Of a stretch of DNA of 64,000 nucleotides, positions 44,601 to 57,302 are shown piece by piece. Below the pieces are notes generated by a model. That model was not told the DNA's origin. It searched no databases and saw nothing but the letters and a program-made list of their open reading frames with translations. The stretch is from Sporobolomyces roseus (Eukaryota > Basidiomycota > Microbotryomycetes > Sporidiobolales > Sporidiobolaceae): positions 1,426,001 to 1,490,000 of the forward strand of contig JADILM010000003.1 of assembly GCA_016617785.1 (NCBI GenBank). The letters run 5' to 3'. Position numbers and translations under genes: made by a program. The first letter of the stretch is position 1, and each line of letters opens with the position of its first letter.

Positions 44601-47600
44601 CTACTCATCCTCGTCTCGATGAGCCGAGCGATAAGAGAGGATAACATCTCCACCGTTCTTCCAGAGACAATGCCGAATCGTTGCGAGAGTGACGTTGAGA
44701 GGGAGAACTTGATCGTTGACGAGGACTTCGATTTCTTCGAGGTTGAAATCTCCAAAGAGCGAGTTGCCGACTGCGATAGATTGTTGTACTTCGGGAGTAT
44801 TGAGTCCTTCCATAATTGAGGGTGCTCGACTCGGTCGACGAAGATCCAGTTTGTCGGCGATGTAAGCACAGACTTTGCGAACCCTCAAACTTCGATTCGC
44901 CGTCAGTCGAGCATTGCTGTCAAGAACGCTACAGCATCAGTTGTCTGGCACCTTTTCGAGAGTATAAAGAGAGCGTACACATTGGGAAGATCGGGTAGAC
45001 TCTGTCGTGTACCGTCTTTCCATGGTTGCAAGACGAAGGACTACGAGGAACAAGGTTGAATCTGGATAAGCTTGAGCTGATGATGAAAGAGCGATACTGA
45101 GACTCACAACTTTAGGAGGATCTCGGAGATTGACTCGATTACCGAGTAAGAAATCGAGCAGCCAGAGAGGCGCTTTTTGCTCGAGAACCGACATGTCTTC
45201 GTAACTCGTGCCAACGAGACCTCGATACTTGACGGCCCATGCATCTGACGTTTCTTCCGAGATGATGATCGCCATGTCTTGATCGTAGTTGATACGAGGA
45301 GCATCGACGAGAGGGCATGGCGCGAGAGGTCGAGAGAAGACCGTGTCGAGAACTTTGCTTTGCTGCTGTTCTTCGATCGGTCGATCGTCGACAACTGGTT
45401 GAGTGATCGTCGATGCGACAGTTGGAACCTCGTTCGCTGTCGTAGATCGTTTCGAACCCTTGCCGAGCATCTTGAGTCGACCCATGAGAGTACCGGTTCC
45501 AGGAGGAGCTGCAGGATTTGGTGTAGGTAAAGGAGAAGGAGGTATATCGTTTCCTTTTGTCGTGGCAAGTGAGGAAGAGGATGGTAAAGGTGCGTTCGTC
45601 GAAGAGGTCGAATGAGGTTCGGCGGAGGCTGGAACGAGCGAGAAATAGTCGTTGTCCGGTCGATCGAATGTCGGAGTTCGAGCACCACTGGCGCCTGGAG
45701 TCATCGTACCCGAGTTCGAAGGGTAGCCTGCTGGTGAGCCTGGAATAGGGGCGAGATCGGAATGACCGTTTCGAGGGGAAGAGAGACCAGGAACGTCGGC
45801 GAGAACAGCTTTCTTTATCGCAGGAGTAGCGAGAGCGATCGTCATTCCTGGAGTACGAGGTCCTCTTGATCGAGATAGAGCTGGAGACGAGATGCCGGAG
45901 AGTGAGATGAAGTTGGGTGTTGTCGGAGAAATGGCGGTTCCGAAGAGAGCACTTTCTGGAGGGGGAGGAGAATTCGGCACGCGAAGAGCCATCTCAGCTT
46001 CGACGAAGCCCTGTAGATCATGATCCTTGTCAGACGATATGTGATACAGATTGTGCGGACAAACAACTCACGTCGAACAGCTGCCGAAGAACCCATTTTC
46101 CGAGGGACAGACGATGATCCGAAGGGAAGTCTTCCGGAGGTCCAACTCCACATTCGTCGATGTAAGCTTCAGCATCGAATGCTCGTGCCTCCTCCAGATG
46201 GATCGTCAAGGCTCCAACCCTAGTATCGCATTTACACCAAGTCGCGATCGACACTTCTCCCTCTATCCGGTCCTTGACATACTCGACGAGGTCAAAATCC
46301 TTGTCACTGTTTGAGCTCGTCGTAGTTCCTCCGGCGGACAGATCGGACGGTCTTCTACCGGCGAGTGCTCGAAGTTCGTCTGATGCGAAGACTCCGACGC
46401 AACAACCTCGAACGATGTCCCATAATGCGATCTCATCTTCCGTATCGAGGGTGAGGGCGTGTTGTCGATCACTGAGAAGTTCGCATCGAACTAGACCGTA
46501 ACCTCCCTCGATGAGGTCGTCTGGTTCTGTTCGTAGAGGAGTCGCTTCGGTGGCCGATTCTCGGTCGAGGTAAGAGCGTTGAGCGATGTTCGTCGCTTCT
46601 TGAGGCTCGATGATGCTGCGAGCTCGGCGAATTGAGGATGAAGATGCAGTGAGATGAGGACGATGAAGATTACCGAGTCCGAGTCCTTGTGCTGAGGAGA
46701 ATGTCGAATGAATCGTCGCCGAATCGGGGTCTCGATGACGGGAATGGAAAGCGGGTGCAAAGTAGGTGTCTTCGGGTAGAGTGAGTGGAACGAGAGAGTC
46801 GTAAGGAATATCGAAAGAAGCGGTTGGGTTCGTCGTAGAGGAGGAGAAGTGCTCGAGAGGCGGGCGGATAGCGGAGGATTGGGATTGTCTTGGAGTGCGA
46901 AGGGATGAGGGACGATGAATTGAGGTAGGCTTGGAAGCGGGAAGAGGAGAACGAGTGTTTGGCGAAGATGTCGTGCGAGATAAAGGTGTCGTGAGGGTTT
47001 CCAAGAATGAAACGCTTGGTCGGTCTCGTTCGACGCTCGATGGGAAAGGCATGTCATTCGATGGCGAGTCAGTTTGCGATGGCGACGATGCGAGGTCGAT
47101 GCCGGAACCAAGTTGTTGATATCCAGGGAGAGTCGCCTCTGTCTGTTCATCGTTGTTCACCTCGATCCCGCTCTCACTCTGTCTCATAACGACGGCGCCC
47201 ATCCTTCTCGCCCTTGAGGGTACATCCTTCCATCGCTTGACTGTACTGCTTCCTCCAGCTGACCAAACCCAACTATCGTCCTGCGCGACAAGCTGAGTGA
47301 TACCCTCTGTTCCGCATCTTCCCTCTGTTCCATCTTCTGGTCCATCTCTCGCGAGGAGCACACATTCACCATCTCCAGGTTCGCCAGTACCCTCGAGGTC
47401 GATCTTGCAGATGTTGCCGTTTCGGTCTCCAGAGTAGAAGATTTCGAGAGTCGGATGTTGAGAGAAGAGCGACCAGACGGAAGTATCGTGATGAGAGAAG
47501 GTGTGGAGACATTTCTGCGCGGCGAGAGACCAGAGTTTGACTGTAGAATCGGAAGATGCCGAGAGAACCTGCAGAATTCGGTCCTCGTTAGCTAGATATT

Positions 47601-48963
47601 CTCGTGAATCGTGGTAGAGCTCATGACACATACCCATTTCCCTTCATCACTGATCAACACTGCTCGAATATTATCCGTATGTCCACCCAATCTCGAAACT
47701 TGTTTTCGGGAACGAGGATCCCAGATTCGAATGATTCGTTCTGGGGTTCCTGCGCCGATGAGCGATCCTGATGGAGTGGTACCGAGGGAGTAGATCGAAG
47801 CCGGAGGTGTCGGTAACTCGACTGAACGCAGTTAGGTCAAGATATCAGCTCAATTCGCGACTTCGTGAAGGAATTTGACTTACTCAGCGGACTGCTTCGT
47901 CCTTCACCGATATCCCAAAGCTTGATCTTTCGATCGAACCCACCACTCGCGACCCAATGAGTATCTCTCGCTGTCGCTAAGCATCGAACGTAATCTCCAT
48001 GTCGACCAACTTGAGTAGGGGTGACTTGATCGTGTGGGTCGGCAGAGTGTGGGCTCCAAGCGAGGACGAGAGAGTCGGAAGAAGCGGAAATTACTGTAAG
48101 ATTGCGAATGAGTCAGCTGAATCCCAACCTAACCGAAAAAGAGTGCAGCTTACGAGTTCTGTTGTAGTTACAGAGGACGATGTCGTTGACCCACTGTACG
48201 AAAAGTCGTGTCAGCGCTCTTGACGGAGATGAGGAAGCGATAGGATGCTCACATCGGTATGAGATTGAACACACTGTCTAAATTTGGTAGTTGGCGGCGA
48301 GGACAATCGATTCACAGCTTCGTCGTCGACTTCCCATTGCTCTTCGACCGGCAGTCCATTCGTCGTATCATCACCTTCAGGCTTCGTTGTACCATTCGAG
48401 GACGATACAGAGTAGGATCGAGACTTTGAAGCGTTCGAAGGTTGCGATGAACGATTCCGTGTCGAAGCTTTCGCCAGTGGCCGTTTCGTGAGGTCGTCGA
48501 GATCGGCAGAATCGATCTCGTCCCTCGCTTCTTCCTCATCGTCTGTATCTAACGCATCCTCATCCTCGTCCTCCGCTTCAACTGCTATTGATCCGTAACG
48601 TTTCCGTCTTTTCTTCGTTGGCAGACCCAACTCCCACGAGCACAACAATCCGTCTCTTCCTCCAGTATACAAGATACCGTCAGGAGTCGTATCTTGTACT
48701 CCATCATGCGAGAGCGAAGTCGAGAGATCGATTGCGAGAGCTTGAACGGCTAAACGATGTCGAGGATGAGCTTCCTGTTCGTGAACGTATTTGCGCCGTG
48801 ATCGTTCTGCGGTTTGGCCGGTGAAGTCGAAGAGGGGAGTCGTGTGACCTCGTCGAGAAATACCGAAAGGAGGGAGGGCGAGGAGAGGAGGAGGACTCGA
48901 AGGAGGGGGAATGACATAGGAGACTCGACGGGGCGGAGGGGGAGGAAGTGGGGCTGCCACCAT
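44601..48963 (-). CDS. WDR48: WDR48/UAF1-like WD40 protein (deubiquitinase cofactor)
   Basis: Predicted WD40 propeller that binds and activates ubiquitin-specific proteases (human UAF1, yeast Duf1). About 1,300 residues in many exons. The N terminus [10 protein letters not shown] matches the WDR48 RVSYVIRDE opening. Repeats follow: [95 protein letters not shown] and [17 protein letters not shown]. The C terminus ends [27 protein letters not shown], matching the SUMO-like end of WDR48. Long Ser/Asp-rich inserts interrupt the first blade and the region after the propeller, which is the main difference from the human protein. Confidence 0.92.
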
Positions 48964-49737
48964 CTTGCTACACTTGATTCAAGTCGATGTAGGAAGCCGC
49001 GCTGTATCTATAGAGCCGAAAGACGAGAGATAAGTCAGCGGAGGAACACCGAAAAGTTTCTCGGCATTTGTTGATACTGGCGAGCGAAAGCACTCTGCTG
49101 ACGGTGGAGAGAGGGACTGTAGTCTTCTTGAATAGCCCTCACGTCCGATAGACTGTTTTTCGTGATCCCTCATCTTGTTTCCGATTGAGATTCCCCCGCC
49201 CTGATCGAGATGAACGAAGTGTGCCCGGCTGAACGAAGCTGCATTATGCGGTAGGATAGAGCGCCTACCTGCTATCGTTGAGAGCGGTTCTGTTCAGCTG
49301 TGAGTCTTCTGGGTTGATGAGATTCGGCTGTTGGGAAGAGACCTCCGATCGGCTCAGACGTCGAGGCAGCAGAGTGGCAGTTTTGACGGATGCTGTCGTT
49401 TCGGTGAGTCGAAGTCGAATTGAAGGGGGAGGAGAAAGTGATCAAAGTGGGGGGGGACGATGATTTCTCAAAATTTCATCTCGCAAGTCAGAGGATGAGA
49501 AATTTTGACAAAGAAACGTAGAAGACTCGTTACAGCACAGATTAGAGTGTATAAAAACCTTTCGAAAGCGATATGTAAAACAGGTAGGAGAGACTTTGCG
49601 TTGTTGCGAGGGGAGGAGTATTCTTACATGGTTCCATTCGAATAATCGACGTCGATTGCTGATGATAGAGAAGTTTGCTGTTGCGTATTGTGAATCGTAC
49701 ACCCATCGTAACCTTGTCATTAGTTCTACACCCGTTC
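48964..49737. other. Longest intergenic gap; no gene seen
   Basis: 774 bases between two minus-strand genes: WDR48 promoter at left, 3' UTR of the Cys-rich gene at right. G8 at 49450-49457 and AT-rich DNA over 49490-49580. No conserved ORF, tRNA-like fold or repeat was found by eye. A short non-coding RNA cannot be excluded. Confidence 0.4.
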
Positions 49738-52700
49738 TCATTCGTACTGGTCTGCGTCCTTGACTTTCTTGTCCCTCGCTGCTTTAGCTCTCAGTTCTTT
49801 CTTCTTCCCTCTCTCTTCATCTGCTGATCTCCTAGCGCTCCAATCGTCGGCTCGACCATCTGCGTGCTCGCGAAGCGTTCGAACCAGGATGAGCCATCCC
49901 ATTTGACGTTGGATGGGAAGATAGATCGGTCGATAAGGAGGGAACTGCAGGAAAGGTTCAAAGATGAGTAAGCGAGCTCGGCAATCGACGGTGACAATGA
50001 GGGACGTACATCGAGAGGATCTGCTTCAGGGTTGGCGGCGAGGTATTCTTCCAATGGAGCGAAACCTCGTTTTTTCGTGAGCTGAGTAATCATTCGACTA
50101 CCGGTTTTGAAGAAGACTGAAAGAGAAAGGATGTATCAGCCTGTGAATGGATGTTGAGCATAAGATTCAATGGGAAAGATGGGGGCTTACTCATGGTAAA
50201 GACTCGTTCGAGTTTCGGGAGCAAAGGTTCACCTCTCGCATGACGAAGTCGATTCTCCTCTTGTTGATCCCGCTGAACTCGAGTACACAAAGCTTGTAGT
50301 AGGAGAGTCGTCGCATCGTAAGCTTCACCCGTAGCGTCCTATGCGAGAGTTGCGATGTCAGCTCATCCATGAATCTGGAAGAGGATTTCAGAGAAAGAGA
50401 GGCGTACCCAAGGAATGACGAGAGCAAGGAAGAGAACGCCTCGATGCATCGCCCACTCGGCGATGATGTATCCTACGATCTCTTTGTCACCCTTGAAGAC
50501 TTGACCGGTACGAGGGGGACCGACTGGAGCTGGTGATTCGCCCTTTCTGCTCGTCTTTCGAAGATTCGGCGCGCAAAGTCGCAGAGCGAGATATCTATAA
50601 AGCGGAAGCAGATCAGACATTGTTCGAACGACAGTAAGCGCTGCGAAGGAACGCGTGGGAACTCACCGACGAATCCCTTGAGTAGGCTCAATGTTCTGCG
50701 ACAGCGTGAGTGAATGAAGTTCAGTTTCCCGCCTATTCGCCAATCAGTAGCACGATTTGGACTCACGTGGCGAATCATAGGATCCATTCCCATCCATCCA
50801 CTGTGAGCGTGAGATTGAGCTTCTGCGAAAGACGTCCAAATCGCTCCGTTCCTTTCCAAAACTTCAGGTATCGCAATAGCTGTGGCGACGGGGAGACTCT
50901 ATCAGTCATCTCTTCACGAGCGAGCGAGATAGAAGGCGATAGGTGAGACTTACCCCCAAGCATCTGATTCGTAAACATTTCACCGCACTTCTGACTGATC
51001 TCTTCAAGTTCGTCTCGAGGCAAATCCGTGTTCTTCCAGACCTGATACTCCATCTCGGGGAACGCTCCTAGTCGTTGGTGTCGTAACGAGCAAGTCTTCT
51101 TTCCTTCTTTGAAGAGTTCTTTCGATCGCCATTTTCCAGTACCCAATCGGATTCCTCCTCCTCCTCCACAATCACTGTGAGAGCCGCAGACAGCCATCAG
51201 TATCGAGAAATGAATTCGATGGGTGCGGGTTCCGACTCACGAGCAACGACGATATTTTTCATCGCAAGAAACGCAAACAACCTCGATCTGAAAGTTGATT
51301 GAATGACCCTTCTCCGGTTCTCTAGGCAAGACACTTCCAGTCGCACGATCCATCAAGCACACGTCACAAGCTGTGAGAGTAGCTCCTTCATCCAATCGTT
51401 TGTTCTTCTTTCGGAACGTCGTCGGGATAGGCGGAGTCGATGTGGAGGAAACTCGTCGAACTCGAGATTGAGGTGCGGCTTGACGAAGATCTGGAGGAGA
51501 CTCGGACGAGGAGCCTTCTTGTACCGACGTGAGTGGACTTTGATCGCTTCCTCCTTCCCCGTCGAGAGGTGGACTACAGTTCAAACAATGGAACACAGTG
51601 TCGTAAGGGACGTCGAGTTCGTGTTTTTGACCTCGGAGGATCAAACGTGCGAGTCGGAGACCACAGGAGACGCAGCTGATTGGGATATCCACCTTCGTTT
51701 TCGTTCCTCTTCGGGTCGTGGTTGTGGTCGCAGTCGGAGCTGACTTCTGCGACACTGCCGCAGAAGGTAGATTCGAGGAAGGAAGAGAAGTCGGGAACGA
51801 AGGAAAGGAGGTCGAGGAGATGGTAGGGAGCGAAGAGGAGGAGGAAGCTACTGGTTGAGAGGAAGAGGAAGAATGGTCGAGAAAAGGTTGGAGGGGAGGG
51901 CGGACATAGTTTGCCGAGTCGATCCGTGAACGTTTGCCCGCTCCACTGGTTGGCGCCGTGGAGATCATTTGACTGTTGGCGGCTGCAAAATCGACAAGGT
52001 TTGAACTCGATTGACGAGAACGATCTGTCGATTGCGAAGTAGCAGAGGTTGCGTAGCTCATTCCCTGGAGAAGCCTAGGGTAAGCACGACGGTGCGAGAG
52101 TCGAATGTAGAGATGAAAAGCGTACCGCTGCGAGAAGGGGAGTCGTACTCGTCGAAGAGAACGATTCTTGAAGTTGCGACTGAGGAGGAAATTGCTGCTG
52201 TTCGAGAGCTTGAGGTTGATCCCATCCGGTGAACGACGGAGGTAATGCTTGATTCCACTCCCTCGAAGGAGGCTGATAGGGTAGTTGTGAAGCAGGAGGA
52301 GGCAATCTATATCGATCTGCGAGATTTTGCGAGACCTGAGGATGAAGAGGGAGACCTGGCTGTTGAGCTGACGGGAGCGAGCAGTTCAGTGTGCTGAGGA
52401 ATGGTTGTTGAGCGGGAAGTCCATTGTGCGGAACTTGGGGATAACCGGATTGGTAACGTTGAGCGAGGTCTTCGAACGAGAGTTCATTCGTTGCTGGTTC
52501 GAGCGGCCTCTCCCACCATTGAGGAGCATGTGTCGTCGTCGTAGGAGCTAAGACCCGTCTTTCGCCAACTCGCTCTACCCTCGCGGTCTCTCTGATTCCC
52601 TGCTCCGTTGATACGACATTGCGATTCTCCCATCTCTCCTGTTTTCCATCGATACCTCTCCCGTTGCTGATGTAATTCATAGAGTTAAGTGGTTGTGGTG

Positions 52701-53298
52701 GTGGGAGATCGTAATTGGGCTGCAGAGGTAAACTTGGAAACTGCGAATCTGCTTGAAACTGATTCTGAGGAGGAGGAGGTCGTTGATAGTCGAGTGGGAG
52801 GGGAGGAGGGAGTTGCTGTTGCGGAGGAGGGTAGTTGAGAGGATCATAGGAGTTGTGTGGGGCTTCGTTTGAGGAGGAGGATAGACCGAATGATTCGAAT
52901 TGAGGGAGAGCGTTCGCGAGTCGATTCGAAGAGATACGATTCTCAATCTCCTGCCAAGGTTGGAATGCAAGGATGCAAGTCAGTGATAATGAATCCAAGT
53001 CGTTTTTGGTTTCGTGGGAACTGAAAGAATGGGGCCCATTCTACCCAGAGAAATGGAAACAAGGACTCACTTGAACTCGGAGAGACCTCTGTTCATGAAA
53101 CCGGTTCAAGAAGGGTCTGATTAGCTCAAGATAGAGTTTTAGAGTTGGTAACAGTCGACTCACCTCTTGCATGATGACTGGCCATTGCTCTCCTATGCTT
53201 GCCAACTCGTTCAAGAAGGATGTCTCATCGGGAGTTGGAGGAGGTAAAGGAGGATAACTAATCTGTCCAGGAGGCCAATGACTGTCGTAAGGAAGCAT
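49738..53298 (-). CDS. Large Cys-rich, Gln/Pro-rich protein of unknown family (probable zinc-binding)
   Basis: I do not recognise the family. The spliced product is about 900 residues. The N-terminal third (residues about 1-340) is Pro/Gln-rich and disordered. The middle has paired cysteines spaced like zinc ribbons: CVSCG, then HCLNC, CDVC, CVSC and CSDC within about 140 residues. The C-terminal part looks folded (WTSFAEAQSHAHSGWMGMDP, RYLALRLCAP, FKGDKEIVGYIIAEWAMHRGVLFLALVIPW, GRADDWSARR) and ends with a Lys/Glu-rich helix (EEREKERELRAKAARDKK). An 18-base exon (53071-53088) joins the first exon. The start at 53298 (MLPYDSHWPPG) was chosen for position; the frame stays open to 53466. A nuclear regulatory role is plausible but not shown. 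Confidence 0.68.
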
Positions 53299-53956
53299 TC
53301 GTGTGGTGATCTTGGGTGTCAAGGCAGTTCGCGGTTCATAGAGGCAGTAACAAGAGATCGTCTGTCTGCTTTCGTTCGGTCTTTTCGTCCAACTTGTCCG
53401 AAGTTTCGGGTCTTCGCAACTTGACCGCTCTCTCGAAGGTTGCGACGACAGCCATTTTGGATGCAATTCAACAAAGCGGGACGTACGCTACACAGACTGA
53501 AGGAAGATTCGAAGGTTTTGTTCGCCTTCGCAATCGATTCCCAGCCGAGCAATGCTTCGAGAGTGATGATTATTGGGCGGGATGAGAGAGCTGTCAGACG
53601 TTGCTCTTGAGGGCCACTTGTCAAAGGCGGCGAGAGCGATACTGAGACGAGAAATAGGCAAGAAAAGCGAAGTTGGACGCTGAACGCTGAACTTTGGGCT
53701 CTTTTCCCCTACAAAGCCCTGAAGCTTTCGCCTTCGTTGCTGTTTGACCCGTATCGCAGGCCGGTGACTGTCAAGCGCCGGAAAGCCATTGTCAAAATCG
53801 AGTCTTTCCGAGGTTCTCGCATCCTCCGCTTTGTTTCTCTCTCCTATTTCTCTGCTCTCTAGCTGCCTGCCTATTTCTCTAAAGTAGATCTCTATACTGA
53901 CTTGTACTGAGCGCGAGAGTACTAGGGTCCAGCCCCTCTCCCCTCCAGACCGGCTC
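53299..53956 (-). promoter_or_regulatory. Upstream region of the Cys-rich gene
   Basis: 658 bases without a supported gene. TTGCGAA on the minus strand (53413-53419) lies 115 bases upstream of the ATG. The right half has CTCTCTCC runs near the TIP41 stop. A plus-strand open frame at 53316-53585 has no family similarity. Confidence 0.4.
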
Positions 53957-55360
53957 CTACCAAGGCACTTTCAGCACTTCCAATTTTCTCCCCTTTCCCT
54001 CCCACTCACCCCCTTCCTCTCCCTGTTCTCCCTCTCCTCCTCCCTCTACACCCTCTATCCGCCGTCTCCTGCGTTCCCCTTCGCTAATCCTAACCATTCC
54101 CATCTCTTCCTCGACCGCAATCTGTTCCAAAACCTGACTAACCCAATTCACGTCTGTCAATTTAGTCAGATCCTCGACTTGACTACTTGTCGCCGCAGGA
54201 GAAGGTTCTGCGAAAGGGGTTCTCGAAGGAGCTCTAAAGTTTGTCGTTGGAGTTCGCGAGGGCGTCGAGATTCCCGGATAATTCGAATTTGGGGTGAGTC
54301 GATTCGTAGAGGGAGGAGGTGGTCGTGAGGATGGTGCAGAGGGGTGAAGACGAGATTTGATAGATTCGTAAGAAGCTTGACGACCTTTTAGTTCTCGAAC
54401 TATTTCGGACGATCCGAAAGAGTGGTAGAGGCGGACATCGAAGTGTCGGAATAGGACGTGATCGATTCGAAGGGAGTATCGGGCGAGTACGTAGAAGGAG
54501 GTCGAGTTTACACGCTGTGGAGTTCCAAGTCAAGTGAGTGAGGGCGGGAGGGAGGAGAAGAGAGGAGAGGGAGGGACTCACGACTCGTATTGTTACATCT
54601 GCGATTCCGTTGTCACCCAACTCGTCTTCGAATAGAGGGATCTCGTCGAAGAACAGGATAGGGATATCAGTCCGAGCGAGTAAGGCCAACGGGATTCCAG
54701 GATGATCTGGAGGTGCTGGAACCCATCCTGGTGGAGAGGCGGAAAGAGAGTTGGGGATGATGGTAGTGCCCGGATGAAGGGTTGTGTAAGTCCAGTCGAA
54801 GGGTTTGACTATTGTCATGTGTGAAGTCGAATTCGTCGAGGTTTGTCTAGCGAAGCATCAACTTTCGGAATCAGTCTTTCGTTCCCTCTCGTCTCTCAAC
54901 TTCTTGCACATTCAATCCTCTTCGCTCTCAATACATAGAGAAAGTGTCGAGACTCACCCTCTCTTCCATTCCTCAGCATGAGCGACTCTCACTGCCCCAC
55001 TTCCCGACTCCTCGTCCCACCCTTCACCCTTCTTGACCTCTCTGAGCATATCGATCGTATTCCATTTCAATTCGAACCCAGTAGGTTCATGTTTGATCGA
55101 GAGTTGGTTGTTGCCGAAAATGATTTCAGGTAAGGCTAAATCCAACTCATTTGAAGCTCTATCGCTCCCTCGTTTTCGATCAGCTCGCGCTCAGAGTACA
55201 AGTGAGTGAGTGAAAGGAATAGAGCGTACTCGTCTGATTGAGGAATGGTGAGAATGGGGAGTTTGGTGGATTGAATAGAGAAGTTTGAGAGTTTGATTGA
55301 TCGAGTTCCATTCGGTGGATCATCGTCGAGTGTGTAATTAGATGTAGAAGGTGTAGCCAT
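53957..55360 (-). CDS. TIP41: TIP41/TIPRL family regulator of PP2A and TOR signalling
   Basis: In yeast Tip41 binds Tap42 and modulates PP2A-like phosphatases downstream of TOR; human TIPRL binds PP2A catalytic subunits. The spliced product is about 390 residues. Family blocks in order: IELQMSWI at the first exon end, LALPEIIFGNNQLSIKHEPTGFEL, RVAHAEEWK, IVKPFDWTYTT, IPILFFDEIPLFEDELGDNGI, then YSLRIDHVLFRHFDVRLYHSFG and REL. The FFDEIPLFEDEL core is near-identical to the family consensus. The C terminus adds a disordered stretch with Gly/Glu-rich low complexity. It is divergent from SEC13 across 114 bases. Confidence 0.95.
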
Positions 55361-55474
55361 AGCTCCAATGCTATCTTAGTTCGGGAGTGAGATGAGAGAG
55401 GGAAAGACGGAACTCTCGCTACTCTCCCTCTTGAACCACGACCAACACCTCGGTATTGAAGCGACTCGAACAAG
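55361..55474. promoter_or_regulatory. Divergent promoter: TIP41 / SEC13
   Basis: 114 bases between the two ATGs. A CCAAT lies near 55365 on the plus strand; no TATA box. Short shared promoter of two housekeeping genes. Confidence 0.55.
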
Positions 55475-56951
55475 ATGGCAGTACCACCAACTTCAGTACA
55501 AGTAGAGACTGGTCACCAGGATATGATCGTACGTTCTTCTTCCCCCTCTCTTCTCCCCCCTTCCACCTCATCAACCAACTAAAACTCCCCTTGCTCTCTT
55601 CTCCTCTCCTCTCCTCTAGCATGACGCGCAACTAGATTACTATGGTAGAAGATTAGCGACCGCTTCATCAGACCGAACGATTCGTTTATTCGACATTGAA
55701 TCGGATGATAGTTATCGACTCGTAGATCAATTAACAGGACACGACGGTCCCATTCACGCAATCGCTTGGGCTCATCCTAGTTTCGGCAGCATCCTCGCTA
55801 CCTGCTCGTTCGATGGAAAAGTGTTTATTTGGAAGGAGAACGAGGGACCGCAGAAAGGTTGGAATAAAGTAAAGGAACATTTGTTACACACGGCTTCAGG
55901 TAAGCTCTCTCCCTCGAATCCAGCTTCCCAGAAGGAGGAGTGCTGAGATGAATCAGAGGGTTTGCAGTGAACGCGATCGCTTGGGCACCTCATGAACTCG
56001 GTCCAATTCTCGCATGTGCTTCATCAGATGGAAAAGTTTCAGTCCTAACCTTCAACAGTGTGTCTCTCTTCCCTCCTTCTCACTCTCTGTACACCCTCAC
56101 TGACTCCTCCGGTCCAAATAGACGATGGTACATGGGAAGCGTCCCTATTCCCCGCTCATTCATTAGGAGTTACCTCAGTTTCATGGGCTCCAGCAGTCGG
56201 GATTGGAGCGCTCACTACTCCTCAGAATGGTGCTCAACCAGGAGTGCAAGGTGGAGAGGGTCAAGAAGCGTTAACTCAAGTGAAGAGGTTCTGTACGGGT
56301 GGGTGTGATGGATTGGTTAAAGTTTGGGGTTGGAAGTGAGTAGCCCTTCACTGTGATCAGCTGGTCATCAACATTAGCTGAAGCAGTGTACACCCTCACA
56401 GTGATCAAACGAAGGAGTGGTCGCCAGATCCCGTCGAACACGTTCTCCAGGGACATTCGGATTGGGTTCGAGATGTAGCCTGGGCTCCTTCTGTCGGAGT
56501 CGGTAAAGCCTACCTCGCTTCAGCTGGACAAGTACGCTCTCCTCTCTCTCACCTCTTCACTCCGTACCCTTGCTGACATCGGACTCGAATAGGATAAATC
56601 CGTCTACATTTGGACTCAAACCGATTCTCAATCCACTTGGACCCGCACAGCTCTTGAACCTACAGCTTCGAACCCTCCACCACAACAGCAAGGTCAACAA
56701 CAGCAACAGACAACAGGAGCACAAGGGGATGGGAAGTTTGGAGACGTCGTGTGGAGAGTTAGTTGGTCGGTTGCTGGAAACGTTCTCGCGGTTTCATCAG
56801 GTACGCCGAGACTGTCTTCCTACTCGAATCACTGTGATGTATACTGAGTTGGAAATGCTCGTGTTGTCTGCGTACAGGTGATGGGAAAGTGAGTCTGTGG
56901 AAAGAGAACCTCAAGGGCAAGTTTGAAGAGGTTTCGGAATTGACTTCTTAA
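55475..56951 (+). CDS. SEC13: SEC13, WD40 subunit of COPII coat and nuclear pore
   Basis: Six-bladed WD40 protein that pairs with SEC31 in COPII vesicles and with Nup145C/Nup96 in the nuclear pore; also part of the SEA/GATOR complex. Blocks: [119 protein letters not shown] and [22 protein letters not shown]. These match SEC13 blade by blade. A Gln-rich insert (QQQGQQQQQ) interrupts the last blade loop. Multiple short introns; the stop at 56949-56951 follows FEEVSELTS. Confidence 0.96.
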
Positions 56952-57302
56952 GGGACAACTGGGCCTCGAATGCTATGTTGAAAACGTTGTAAAAGCTGTC
57001 ACTGTTATCGAGCACGGATGGGCGATCGAGAGATGCTCTGAGCGTGACGATCAATGGGGTCTTTGCGAAGAAGGTTTCCCAAAGGTTTCTGAAGCGATTT
57101 TCGGCAATTTCGCGTTTGGTTCATCCATTGTCCGTTTAGCCATCAGCTGAAGCTGCTCTGCATATCCAGTCCTTCAGAATTATCTGTTTTGAACTTGCGA
57201 AATTCTTGGTTCGCGAATTTTGCGAAACGTTTTTCTCTCTCTCTCTTCCGACATCCGACTCTGCTTCTTCTCAACTCGCTTTACGCGTCCCTCCTCCCTA
57301 GC
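56952..57302 (+). promoter_or_regulatory. Upstream region of the transporter gene with a cluster of TTGCGAA sites
   Basis: 351 bases without a gene. TTGCGAA at 57063-57069, 57195-57201 and 57220-57226, with the palindrome TTCGCGAA at 57210-57217 between the last two, all within 240 bases of the ATG. A CT-rich leader (57233-57246) follows. Confidence 0.5.

Noticed and set aside
53316..53585. Plus-strand open frame upstream of the Cys-rich gene.
   Set aside because: No family similarity, no splice context, and it lies where the minus-strand promoter is expected.
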